A DNA stretch of 47,243 nt, taken from NCBI GenBank assembly GCA_910579805.1, contig CAJTWM010000031.1:1-47243 (forward strand). The letters run 5' to 3'. The translations under genes were made by a program, and so were the position numbers. Below, piece by piece: positions 33,087 to 40,606 of the stretch; position 1 is the first letter of the stretch; each line of letters begins with the position of its first letter. Under the pieces are notes generated by a model. The model was not told where the DNA came from and made no database searches. It saw only the letters and a list, made by a program, of their open reading frames with translations. This DNA is from an uncultured Lachnospiraceae bacterium. Its GTDB lineage: Bacteria > Bacillota > Clostridia > Lachnospirales > Lachnospiraceae.

Positions 33087-34403
33087 CTAATCCTGAAACA
33101 AACTTTCCAACATTTCAACAGATTCTTCAAACGTAAACTTTTCTTCTACATCCTGCATCAAAAACTCGTTTACCGCATCTATCTTTTCTATTGCATAGTC
33201 AATGTTCGGATTGCTCCCCGATTTGTATGCGCCGATATTGATCAGATCTTCCGCTTCATTATATGTAGCCAGCACATTCTTTAGCTTTCCCGCCGCGGTC
33301 TTGTGCTCTTTTTGCGCAATCTGGCTCATACAACGGGATATACTCTGCAAAATATCTATCGCCGGATAATGGTTTTTATGCCCTAACTTTCTGCTGAGCA
33401 TAATATGTCCGTCTAAAATACTTCTTGCCGTATCCGTGATCGGCTCGTTAAAATCGTCGCCGTCCACCAGCACCGTATACAATCCCGTAATAGATCCCTT
33501 TGACGCCCTGCCGGCTCTTTCCAACAGCTTCGGCATCTCGGAATATACACTGGGCGGATACCCCCGCGATACCGGCGGCTCTCCGCTGGCAAGGCCGATT
33601 TCTCTCTGCGCCATGGAAAAACGCGTCAGGGAATCCATCATAAGCAAAACGTCTTTGCCCTGATCCCTGAAATATTCCGCAACGGCCGTAGCCGTCTTCG
33701 CCGCTTTATTTCTCTCTAAAGCCGGTCTGTCGGAAGTTGCTACTACCACTACCGAACGCTTCATTCCTTCTTCGCCAAGATCGCGTTCGATAAACTCCCG
33801 CACCTCACGCCCCCGCTCTCCAATCAGCGCTATGACGTTGATATCCGCTTTGGTATTCCTTGCAAACATTCCCATCAATGTGGATTTTCCCACGCCGGAA
33901 CCTGCAAAAATACCAATCCTCTGGCCCTTTCCCACAGTGATCAGGCCGTCTACCGCTTTTACCCCTAAAGGCAGCACTTCATCAATGATCTCTCTGCTCA
34001 TAGGATCCGGCGGCGGCGCTATGACCGGATAGGTCTCGCATTTCTGAGGCCGCAGCATTTCCGTTCTTCCTAACCCGTCAAGCACCTGCCCCAGCAAGCC
34101 GTCATACACCTGAACCGTAAGCGGCTGTCCCGTATTTTGCACAACAGATCCCAGCCCGATACCGTCCACATTTTCATAGGGCATGAGAAGCGTCTTCTTG
34201 TCCTTAAAGCCTACAACTTCTGCGAGAATAGGCTTGGCGTCCTCACCTTCGGGAAATATTTCGCACACATCCCCCAAACGTGCATCCGGCCCTGCCGATT
34301 CTATCGTAAGCCCGACAACGTTGACCACTTTCCCCATTTTCAGAAAAAACGGCATATCCAATACTTTTGTATATTTTTCGAAATTGATCGCTTTACTTTC
34401 CAA
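33087..34403 (-). CDS. fliI: Flagellum-specific ATPase FliI
   Basis: FliI powers the entry of substrates to the export gate. Walker A GIFAGSGVGKSTLMGMFA, GERGREVREFIERDLGEEG and Walker B DVLLMMDSLTRFSMAQREI are intact. 438 residues. No ATG fits; the first codon is TTG at 34403 with an AAGGAC site upstream. It follows fliH by 20 bases. Residue blocks around EVLPLGVKAVDGLITVGKGQ are the usual F1-like fold. Confidence 0.97.
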   Translation of the reverse strand: MESKAINFEKYTKVLDMPFFLKMGKVVNVVGLTIESAGPDARLGDVCEIFPEGEDAKPILAEVVGFKDKKTLLMPYENVDGIGLGSVVQNTGQPLTVQVYDGLLGQVLDGLGRTEMLRPQKCETYPVIAPPPDPMSREIIDEVLPLGVKAVDGLITVGKGQRIGIFAGSGVGKSTLMGMFARNTKADINVIALIGERGREVREFIERDLGEEGMKRSVVVVATSDRPALERNKAAKTATAVAEYFRDQGKDVLLMMDSLTRFSMAQREIGLASGEPPVSRGYPPSVYSEMPKLLERAGRASKGSITGLYTVLVDGDDFNEPITDTARSILDGHIMLSRKLGHKNHYPAIDILQSISRCMSQIAQKEHKTAAGKLKNVLATYNEAEDLINIGAYKSGSNPNIDYAIEKIDAVNEFLMQDVEEKFTFEESVEMLESLFQD

Positions 34404-34423
34404 AAGTCCTTCACCTTTTTACA

Positions 34424-35329
34424 CTATTTCTTTTCGTAGGATAACAGCTTAAGCTTTGCAGACAACTCCCTCAATTCTGTCCCAAGCCCGCAGTCAAATA
34501 TCCCGCCTTCTGTTTCTATCATACATTCATTTTTAGACAGTGTAAAGTCCTCAATAATTTCCACCGTCGAATTGGGAACGGAAACACATACCTGAAGCTG
34601 CTTTTTTTGCATATTCACATATGGGTAATCTTCCTTTGAAACATGTACGATAAAGTCTCTGCTCCCTTCTACTTTCCTGATCGTAGAAGCGATAAGATGG
34701 ATGATGATATCCCTGTGCTCACTTAAGTCTACTTGAAAAATATGCTCATAGATACCGGAAAGCGCTTCTACAAACTGGGGTTCCAATTCGTCGATCTTTC
34801 TTTGGTACTCTCTTTCCAACTGTTCTTCCTTACTTTTCAGTGCCTGCTCCTTTTCCACCATTTGAGCGAGCCCATTTGCATATCCTTCTTCGTATCCTGC
34901 TTTTTTCCCCTGCTCGTGAGCGCTTCTGCGGATACCTTCCGCCTGAGAATCGGCGGCGGCAATAATATTCTCCGCCTCTTCTCTTGCTTTTTCGAGTTTC
35001 TCTTCTATTTCTTTCTCTATCTCACCGTTCAGAGTCTCCTCTTTCACCGGTGCGGCTTTGATAATATTGGATCTGAAGCCCGTTTCCTCTTCTCCGTCGT
35101 TTTCCATTCCTTCCGGCGGTTCTATGACTTCACTGTCCTCTAAAAGATTCGCTACCGTAAAGGCGTCCATACCGTCTACCATATCCACCGGGATTTCCTC
35201 GGTATTCCGGAGCAGCGCGGCATTTGCCTCTTTAATCTTTTTTTCAAGAAGAAGGTTGGAATCAATAATTTTTATGTCCTGCTCGTTTACTCTATTCCAA
35301 CCAAACTTAAGCAGATTCTTATTAGACAA
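34424..35329 (-). CDS. fliH: Flagellar assembly protein FliH
   Basis: FliH binds and regulates FliI. About 301 residues: an acidic N-terminal part, an Ala/Glu-rich coiled coil at 95-180 with Gly repeats (SAHEQGKKAGYEEGYANGLA), and a C-terminal domain with HIIASTIRKVEGSR-like helices. The start is unusual: an in-frame GTG at 35341 lies within the GGAGGTG site itself. The likely start is TTG at 35329, which overlaps the fliG stop and is spaced about 11 bases from GGAGG. Confidence 0.88.
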   Translation of the reverse strand: MSNKNLLKFGWNRVNEQDIKIIDSNLLLEKKIKEANAALLRNTEEIPVDMVDGMDAFTVANLLEDSEVIEPPEGMENDGEEETGFRSNIIKAAPVKEETLNGEIEKEIEEKLEKAREEAENIIAAADSQAEGIRRSAHEQGKKAGYEEGYANGLAQMVEKEQALKSKEEQLEREYQRKIDELEPQFVEALSGIYEHIFQVDLSEHRDIIIHLIASTIRKVEGSRDFIVHVSKEDYPYVNMQKKQLQVCVSVPNSTVEIIEDFTLSKNECMIETEGGIFDCGLGTELRELSAKLKLLSYEKK

Positions 35330-36338
35330 TGATCTCGTCACCTCCGCCTCTGGAAATTACGATTTCTGCGGAGTCTTCGAGTTTCCTAATAATGTTTACA
35401 ATCTTCTGCTGCGCTTCTTCCACGTCTTTCATACGGACAGGCCCCATAAACTCCATGTCCTCTTTGATCATAACTGCCAGACGTTTGGACAGGTTATTGA
35501 ATATTGCATTCTGTACCTGCTCGTTTGCACCCTTAAGCGCGATCGCAAGATCGTTGTTGTCCACGTCACGAAGTACACGCTGGATTGCCCTGTCGTCCAA
35601 AAGAAGAATATCTTCGAATACGAACATCTTCTTACGGATCTCATCAGCAAGCTCCGGCTCTTCGATTTCAAGAGTTTCCATAATATGCTTTTCTGTTCCG
35701 CGGTCAACCGTATTTAAGATTTCTACAACTGCATCGACACCGCCGATGATCGTGTAATCCTGATTTACCAGTGACGCCAGCTTGGACTCTAACACTCTTT
35801 CGACCTCCTTGATCACATCCGGACTCGTACGATCCATTACCGCGATACGTTTTGCCACGTCCGCCTGTCTGTCAGGCGGCAGAGCCGATACGATCAACGC
35901 CGACTGAGCCGGCGCCAAATAAGACAGGATCAGCGCGATCGTCTGAGGATGTTCATCCTGTATAAAGTTCAGAAGCTGTGTCGCATCCGTCTTTCTGACG
36001 AATTCAAACGGTTTCACCTGCAAGGATGCGGTAAGTTTTCCGATAACATCCATCGCCTTGTCGGCGCCAAGCGCTTTTTCAAGCAGTTCCTTCGCATAGC
36101 CGATACCGCCTTCCGCGATATACTGCTGCGCCAGACACACCTCGTAAAACTCGTCGATGACCATTTCTTTCATCTGCGGCGTAACGCTTCTTGTATTTGC
36201 GATCTCTAAAGTCAGTTCCTCTATTTCTTCTTCTTTTAAATGCTTAAATATATTAGCCGATTTTTCAGGTCCCAGGGATATCAGTAATACTGCGGCCTTT
36301 TGCAATCCGCTCAATTTTTCATCTGCACTTCTGGACAC
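35322..36338 (-). CDS. fliG: Flagellar motor switch protein FliG
   Basis: FliG is the rotor protein that contacts MotA and sits on the FliF ring. The N-terminal domain starts SRSADEKLSGLQKAAVLLIS, with LGPEKSANIFKHL. The middle EHPQTIALILSYL and the C-terminal torque helix (ALKGANEQVQNAIFNNLSKR with MKEDMEFMGPVR) are intact. 338 residues. GTG start at 36338, preceded by GGGGGT. Six bases after fliF. Confidence 0.97.
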   Translation of the reverse strand: MSRSADEKLSGLQKAAVLLISLGPEKSANIFKHLKEEEIEELTLEIANTRSVTPQMKEMVIDEFYEVCLAQQYIAEGGIGYAKELLEKALGADKAMDVIGKLTASLQVKPFEFVRKTDATQLLNFIQDEHPQTIALILSYLAPAQSALIVSALPPDRQADVAKRIAVMDRTSPDVIKEVERVLESKLASLVNQDYTIIGGVDAVVEILNTVDRGTEKHIMETLEIEEPELADEIRKKMFVFEDILLLDDRAIQRVLRDVDNNDLAIALKGANEQVQNAIFNNLSKRLAVMIKEDMEFMGPVRMKDVEEAQQKIVNIIRKLEDSAEIVISRGGGDEIIV

Positions 36339-36344
36339 AGCTTT

Positions 36345-37943
36345 TTACCCCCAATCTTCATTCAACCAGTTACGCAATAAATTTGCCGCCGCTTCCGGAT
36401 TCTCATCTACAAATTTATCTATCATCTTGCGTGTTTCTGATTTTGTTTCAACTTCTATATCTTCCAGTTCACTGGCAGGCGTGGATTGCAATAAAGTCTC
36501 CACCGACAGCTCTTCTTCCGGCTGTACTTCTTTCTTTCCTGCCATACTCTTCAATACCACGAATCCCAACAGTCCGAGGATCACTATGATCAGAATGATC
36601 TGAATGATATCGGAAACTCCGATTCCCAATCCTTCGCTGTCGACAAAATAATTCTCGCTGTATTTTACGATCGTAATGTTTTCTCTGGGTATCCCCGTTG
36701 CATTGGCTACGACCGAATATAATTCCTCGTCTACCTCTACTCTCGTCCTGCCGCCGTTAGCCGCCTTATACTCATCCCACGACATACCTTCTAAAAGCCC
36801 CTGCTTTTTGGCGTCTTCTTCTTTAATGATAGTATATCTTGTACCCGTAGCGGATATGGAAGAATTGGCGTATCGGATGCTTCCCGCCGGCGTCGTCTCG
36901 TTAATGATCTCTTCGTTGGGCGCATACTTACGGTTTTCCTCCGTTTGCGTATCGCTGGAATTTGCCGTATCCGGCAGAACATAAGTAGTCTCCGTATTGG
37001 AATCCGTGCCCGGTACGTCGCCGGAACCGCTCTGAGACTCACTGTTAAACAGGCTTTCTTCTACGAGCATTCCCTGCGCCTGCCCTTCCGGTGCGGAAAA
37101 ATTATGTACCGTCCGATCCTGTGAAGTAAAACTGATATCCAAATTCGGAGATACCTCGGCCATAGTAAACTCACCGGTGCTGACTAAAAGCTTTTTCACT
37201 TCTCCCGCAAACTGGTCTTCCGCCTGTCTTTTTAAAGAAAGCTGGGAATTCGCCGCACCGCCCAGAGAATAGCTGTCATTCCCCGAATACAGCAGATTAC
37301 TGCCGTTATCAATAATCGTAACATACTCCGTCGTATCGTTACCAAGAGCATTTGCTACCGCCTTAGCCAAAAACGCCGCGTTATCCGTTGTAAATTCACC
37401 GTCGATCTCCAACACGATCGTCGCATGGGATTCCTGCTCCTGTGAGATCAATGTCCCGTCATTTTCCGGTATGTCCAAAATAACGCTTGCGCTCTTTATG
37501 GCAGGAAACATGCCAAGAAAGTCATTTTCCAACTGTTTTTCCAAATATTTTTTATATCTTTTCTGTTTATCTGATTCCGTCGTACTGAATCCGCCGTCCG
37601 TTACATTGTCAATCCCCCACTCTGCAGAGGCATATCCGTTTGCGCCAAGCAGAAGATTTGCCGTGGAAATCTGTTCCTCGTCCACCTCTATCCGCAATCC
37701 GTCGTCGGAAACTTGATATGTAACATCTGAGGCGCTTAACAACCCCGTTATCTCGGAAGCCTCTTTTGTCGACTCGCAGTTCTTAAGCAGTGTATATTTT
37801 GTCTGCGATAATACCGTCATAAGGATCACAAATGCCAATACTACTGCAGCAGCCGACCCGACAATAATTGTTTTTTGCTTTGACGTAAATTTATTCCACC
37901 ACTCCTGCGCTCTCCCCAGAAGCTCCTTTACTCTATCTGCCAT
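36345..37943 (-). CDS. fliF: Flagellar MS-ring protein FliF
   Basis: FliF forms the MS ring in the membrane on which the motor is built. N-terminal membrane helix (residues about 25-46, IIVGSAAAVVLAFVILMTVL), ring-building domains with YQVSDDGLRIEVDEEQISTA and YKKYLEKQLENDFLGM, and a C-terminal membrane helix at about 435-460 (DIIQIILIIVILGLLGFVVL). The FliG-binding tail ends ENPEAAANLLRNWLNEDWG. 532 residues, normal. Confidence 0.97.
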   Translation of the reverse strand: MADRVKELLGRAQEWWNKFTSKQKTIIVGSAAAVVLAFVILMTVLSQTKYTLLKNCESTKEASEITGLLSASDVTYQVSDDGLRIEVDEEQISTANLLLGANGYASAEWGIDNVTDGGFSTTESDKQKRYKKYLEKQLENDFLGMFPAIKSASVILDIPENDGTLISQEQESHATIVLEIDGEFTTDNAAFLAKAVANALGNDTTEYVTIIDNGSNLLYSGNDSYSLGGAANSQLSLKRQAEDQFAGEVKKLLVSTGEFTMAEVSPNLDISFTSQDRTVHNFSAPEGQAQGMLVEESLFNSESQSGSGDVPGTDSNTETTYVLPDTANSSDTQTEENRKYAPNEEIINETTPAGSIRYANSSISATGTRYTIIKEEDAKKQGLLEGMSWDEYKAANGGRTRVEVDEELYSVVANATGIPRENITIVKYSENYFVDSEGLGIGVSDIIQIILIIVILGLLGFVVLKSMAGKKEVQPEEELSVETLLQSTPASELEDIEVETKSETRKMIDKFVDENPEAAANLLRNWLNEDWG

Positions 37944-38187
37944 TTTTCAGCTCTCTCCTCACTCTAACTTCCATGATCCCGTTCTACGGAACCTCAAATC
38001 CGGATAAAAAAGCCTGTTTTTAAGACTTTCTTCAGCATGAAGCTGTCGGCGTTCCCTTCGCGCCGGCCCATGCCTTTCGCAGTTATCCTGCAACACCGCT
38101 TAAACCGGATAGGGAAGAGCCCTCTTCCCCTCCTCGCCGTGCGGCCCGTGCGCCGCCTTAGCGGCATATTTTATCTGCTCTTTAAGA
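37944..38187. other. 244-base fliE-fliF gap with hairpins and a 9-bp direct repeat
   Basis: This gap is unusually long and GC-rich for the early part of the operon. It holds an 8-bp palindrome GGGAAGAG/CTCTTCCC (about 38112-38129), a GCCGC/GCGGC hairpin near 38151-38164 and a CGGCG/CGCCG hairpin near 38045-38064. TTTAAGACT occurs at 38019-38027 and again at 38181-38189, the second copy overlapping the fliE stop region. The segment between could be a small insertion, but no terminal inverted repeat was found. Confidence 0.4.
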
Positions 38188-38511
38188 CTAAATCTGCATC
38201 TGCATGATCTCTCTGTAAGCTTCTAAAAATTTATCCCGTACCGTAACGGTATATTGAAGCGCTGCGGATGCTTTTTCAAGAGCGATCGTCAGATCATGCG
38301 GATTCTCCGTTTCGCCCAAGGCAAATTTAACCTGCTCGTTTTCCCAATCGGACAGATAGCTGTTTGTCGTGTTCAGATTGTCTAATGCTGCGTTCAGCAT
38401 AGAACCAAATACATTTTCCTCATCCTCTGATGTTTTTACACCCAATGTACTCGTTGCCATCGCTTCTTTCACTGCGCTTGAGTTTACATTGTACAATGAT
38501 GTGATATCCAT
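38188..38511 (-). CDS. fliE: Flagellar hook-basal body protein FliE
   Basis: FliE joins the MS ring to the proximal rod. 107 residues; the C-terminal LTIALEKASAALQYTVTVRD then KFLEAYREIMQMQI is the conserved family helix pair. The N-terminus is not strongly conserved, as is usual. It follows flgC by about 50 bases. Confidence 0.92.
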   Translation of the reverse strand: MDITSLYNVNSSAVKEAMATSTLGVKTSEDEENVFGSMLNAALDNLNTTNSYLSDWENEQVKFALGETENPHDLTIALEKASAALQYTVTVRDKFLEAYREIMQMQI

Positions 38512-38562
38512 ACTAAATTCTCCCTTTATCCCTTATTTCTCTCAACCCGGACTTTCAGGCCG

Positions 38563-39012
38563 TCAGCCGTTGTTTCCAAGCTGGAGCGCCTTCATCGCCA
38601 TAGACTTTGTCGCGTTAAACGCCGTAGAATTTGCCTCCCACGCACGGCTTGCATCGATCAGATTGGTCATCTCCGTAATCGGATTCACATTCGGCATTTC
38701 CACATATCCGGCTTCGTTTGCATCGGGATGGGACGGATCATAAACCAGTTTCATTTCCGTCCATGTGTCTTCATACACTCCACTCACTCTTACGCCTTCG
38801 CCAGAGTATTTGTCAAAGTGCTTGTTCAACACTCTGCTGAAAGGCGTCTGGGATCCTTTCTGTTCAAAGGTAACTACTTTTCTCCGGTACGGCGTGCCGT
38901 CAGCCGTTCTCGTCGTTTGGGCATTTGCCACATTCTCCGAAATGATATCCATCCGGAAACGCTGCGCGGTCAGGCCGGACGCGTTAATGTCAAAAACCGA
39001 AAACATATTCAT
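38563..39012 (-). CDS. flgC: Flagellar basal-body rod protein FlgC
   Basis: FlgC is a proximal rod subunit. The N-terminal FDINASGLTAQRFRMDIISE with NVANAQTTR is the rod motif, and VEMPNVNPITEMTNLIDASR with AWEANSTAFNATKSM is the C-terminal one. 149 residues. MN-M at the start offers two ATG codons; 39012 is taken. Confidence 0.96.
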   Translation of the reverse strand: MNMFSVFDINASGLTAQRFRMDIISENVANAQTTRTADGTPYRRKVVTFEQKGSQTPFSRVLNKHFDKYSGEGVRVSGVYEDTWTEMKLVYDPSHPDANEAGYVEMPNVNPITEMTNLIDASRAWEANSTAFNATKSMAMKALQLGNNG

Positions 39013-39025
39013 ACTTTTTCCCCTC

Positions 39026-39415
39026 CTACTTCAATACGGTTTTTAAATTCAGAAATTCCTGATTGATGCTTCTTATCAGTCCCTCATATTTTACCTGATT
39101 CTTGGCCAGCACCACATTTTCCGTCTCAATGTCTACATTGTTGCCGTCAAGTCTGTAAGAAAAACTCGCGTAATCCGTATAAGTCCTCGGATCAAGCCTA
39201 TCCATAGAAAGAGCGGCGACTTTATCGTCCATTGTCATAAATCTCGTACCAGACAACGCCTTTTCAAGTTCCGCCTCAAAAGACACGTCCTGCCTTTTAT
39301 AACCGGGCGTATCGACATTAGTTATGTTATTGGAGATCACCTGATCTCTGATCCATGCGGCATCCGCCGCCTTATCCATCAAATTCACATAATCATATAC
39401 GTTACTATTAATCAT
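39026..39415 (-). CDS. flgB: Flagellar basal-body rod protein FlgB
   Basis: FlgB is a proximal rod subunit and the first gene of the fla/che operon. The N-terminal DAAWIRDQVISNNITNVDTP with GYKRQDVSFE is the rod motif; the C-terminus ends KYEGLIRSINQEFLNLKTVL. The ATG at 39415 is chosen because GGAGGG sits eight bases in front; the longer frames start inside the leader. 129 residues. A promoter lies about 75 bases upstream. Confidence 0.95.
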   Translation of the reverse strand: MINSNVYDYVNLMDKAADAAWIRDQVISNNITNVDTPGYKRQDVSFEAELEKALSGTRFMTMDDKVAALSMDRLDPRTYTDYASFSYRLDGNNVDIETENVVLAKNQVKYEGLIRSINQEFLNLKTVLK

Positions 39416-39486
39416 AAAACCCTCCATCGTTATAAAACTGCACAAAATCAACAATTTACATTAAATCCTTATATTCATCTTATTAC

Positions 39487-39514
39487 ATTATAAATTATTT
39501 GTAGAAAAACGCAA
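39487..39514 (-). promoter_or_regulatory. Sigma-A-type promoter of the fla/che operon
   Basis: On the minus strand TTGCGT (39514-39509) is followed after 16 bases by a perfect TATAAT (39492-39487). The predicted start of transcription lies about 65 bases before flgB. The -35 is weak, which fits a promoter open to regulation. No sigma-28-type sequence was recognised next to it. Confidence 0.6.
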
Positions 39515-39550
39515 GATTTTTTGGTCAAATAAAATAATTTCTCTCAAAAT

Positions 39551-39584
39551 GTTTTTCCAAAAATTCCAAAAAAATCCGAAAATT
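39551..39584 (-). promoter_or_regulatory. Two candidate CodY boxes upstream of flgB
   Basis: Against the Firmicutes CodY consensus AATTTTCWGAAAATT, the minus-strand sequence at 39584-39570 (AATTTTCGGATTTTT) matches 11 of 15 and that at 39565-39551 (AATTTTTGGAAAAAC) matches 11 of 15. They are tandem, upstream of the fla/che -35. In an A/T-rich region such scores can arise by chance, but CodY is known to bind the Bacillus fla/che promoter. Confidence 0.45.
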
Positions 39585-39619
39585 CCAAAAAATGTCCCGC
39601 TGCATACAACAGCGGGACA
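39584..39619 (-). terminator. Terminator of codY
   Basis: TGTCCCGCTG (39593-39602) and CAGCGGGACA (39610-39619) form a perfect 10-bp stem with a seven-base loop. On the minus strand it is followed by TTTTTTGG. It lies about 20 bases beyond the codY stop, separating codY from the fla/che operon. Confidence 0.9.
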
Positions 39620-39638
39620 CCTTCCCCACATTTATCTT

Positions 39639-40427
39639 TCAGGTTTCATTCTGCTTTTTTAATTTCTCGATCTCTTCAAACACTACGTCGTTCAATACCT
39701 TGATATAAGTACCCTTCATTCCCGAAGATCTGGATTCTATGACGCCGGCGCTTTCAAATTTACGCAGGGCGTTGACGATCACGGAGCGGGTGATCCCGAC
39801 TCTGTCTGCGATCTTGCTCGCCACAAGGATGCCTTCCATCCCGTTTAATTCGTCAAATATATGTGTAATCGCTTCCAGCTCTGAAAACGAGAGCGTGCTG
39901 ATCGCCGATTTTACGACCGCCACCTTTCTGCTCTCTTCCGCGCTTTCTTCATTCACTGCGCGCAGCATTTCAAGCCCTACAACGGTAGTGCCGTACTCGC
40001 ACAGGATAATATCGTCCAAATCGTACTGTTCGTCGCATTTGTAAACAAACAGTGTCCCTAACCGCTCTCCCGCGATCTCGATCGGGGCAATGACCGCCTG
40101 AAATCTTCTTACGTCGCTGTTTTCAAAACCAAGCGTCGCCAAATTTACGTTTTCCTTTGTGGATAGTACGCCAAGAAGTCTCTCGTTCAGCATCGTATCC
40201 ACAAATCCTCCTACCATCTCATCCACAAGAAGCTCATGGATCGTCGGAATCCCTTCGGATTTCCCAACTCCCAGCACTTTTCCTTTTTTACTGATCACAA
40301 GTACGTTTGAATTCAATATCTCACGCATCACCTTACAGATATCGTTAAAAACTACTTTACTGGAATTATTGTTGTGAAGCAACTTTCCGATTTTTCTTGT
40401 CTTGTCCAAAAGCTGTACACTACTCAT
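39639..40427 (-). CDS. codY: GTP-sensing global transcription regulator CodY
   Basis: CodY represses nutrient, stationary-phase and motility genes when GTP and branched-chain amino acids are high. The N-terminal GAF-type domain begins MSSVQLLDKTRKIGKLLHNN. The C-terminal winged helix has ASKIADRVGITRSVIVNALR and FESAGVIESRSSGMKGTYI. About 262 residues. ATG at 40427 follows GGAGGTTTG. Lying directly before flgB is its conserved place in Bacillus; clpQ, clpY, xerC and trmFO, which precede it there, are not present here. Confidence 0.97.
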   Translation of the reverse strand: MSSVQLLDKTRKIGKLLHNNNSSKVVFNDICKVMREILNSNVLVISKKGKVLGVGKSEGIPTIHELLVDEMVGGFVDTMLNERLLGVLSTKENVNLATLGFENSDVRRFQAVIAPIEIAGERLGTLFVYKCDEQYDLDDIILCEYGTTVVGLEMLRAVNEESAEESRKVAVVKSAISTLSFSELEAITHIFDELNGMEGILVASKIADRVGITRSVIVNALRKFESAGVIESRSSGMKGTYIKVLNDVVFEEIEKLKKQNET

Positions 40428-40495
40428 TTCCAAACCTCCGTTTCTTCCCGCCGGTATGGTTTCCCAACCTCGGCTATTTTTGCGGTATTTAGGTT

Positions 40496-40524
40496 AATAT
40501 AACATAAGCATTTCAACATTTCAA
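40496..40524 (-). promoter_or_regulatory. Sigma-A-type promoter of codY
   Basis: On the minus strand TTGAAA (40524-40519) is followed after 17 bases by TATATT (40501-40496). It lies about 70 bases before the codY start and 83 bases beyond the topA stop, so codY can be transcribed independently of topA. Confidence 0.6.
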
Positions 40525-40536
40525 TCAAAATTCAAA

Positions 40537-40551
40537 AATTTTCAGATACTT
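40537..40551 (-). promoter_or_regulatory. Candidate CodY box upstream of codY
   Basis: AAGTATCTGAAAATT on the minus strand matches 13 of 15 positions of the CodY consensus AATTTTCWGAAAATT (equally read as AATTTTCAGATACTT on the plus strand). It is 12 bases upstream of the codY -35 hexamer. Autoregulation of codY is known in other Firmicutes; here it is inferred from the match. Confidence 0.55.
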
Positions 40552-40606
40552 CACATAATTTTCATAATTACGCCAAAATAATGCTATTTTCAGTATAATA
40601 TTTTTA

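Noticed and set aside
37944..38187. c-di-GMP (GEMM) riboswitch in the fliE-fliF gap
   Set aside because: The conserved GCAAACC, GACGCAAAGC and GGUAGC-type blocks are not found; only generic hairpins are present.
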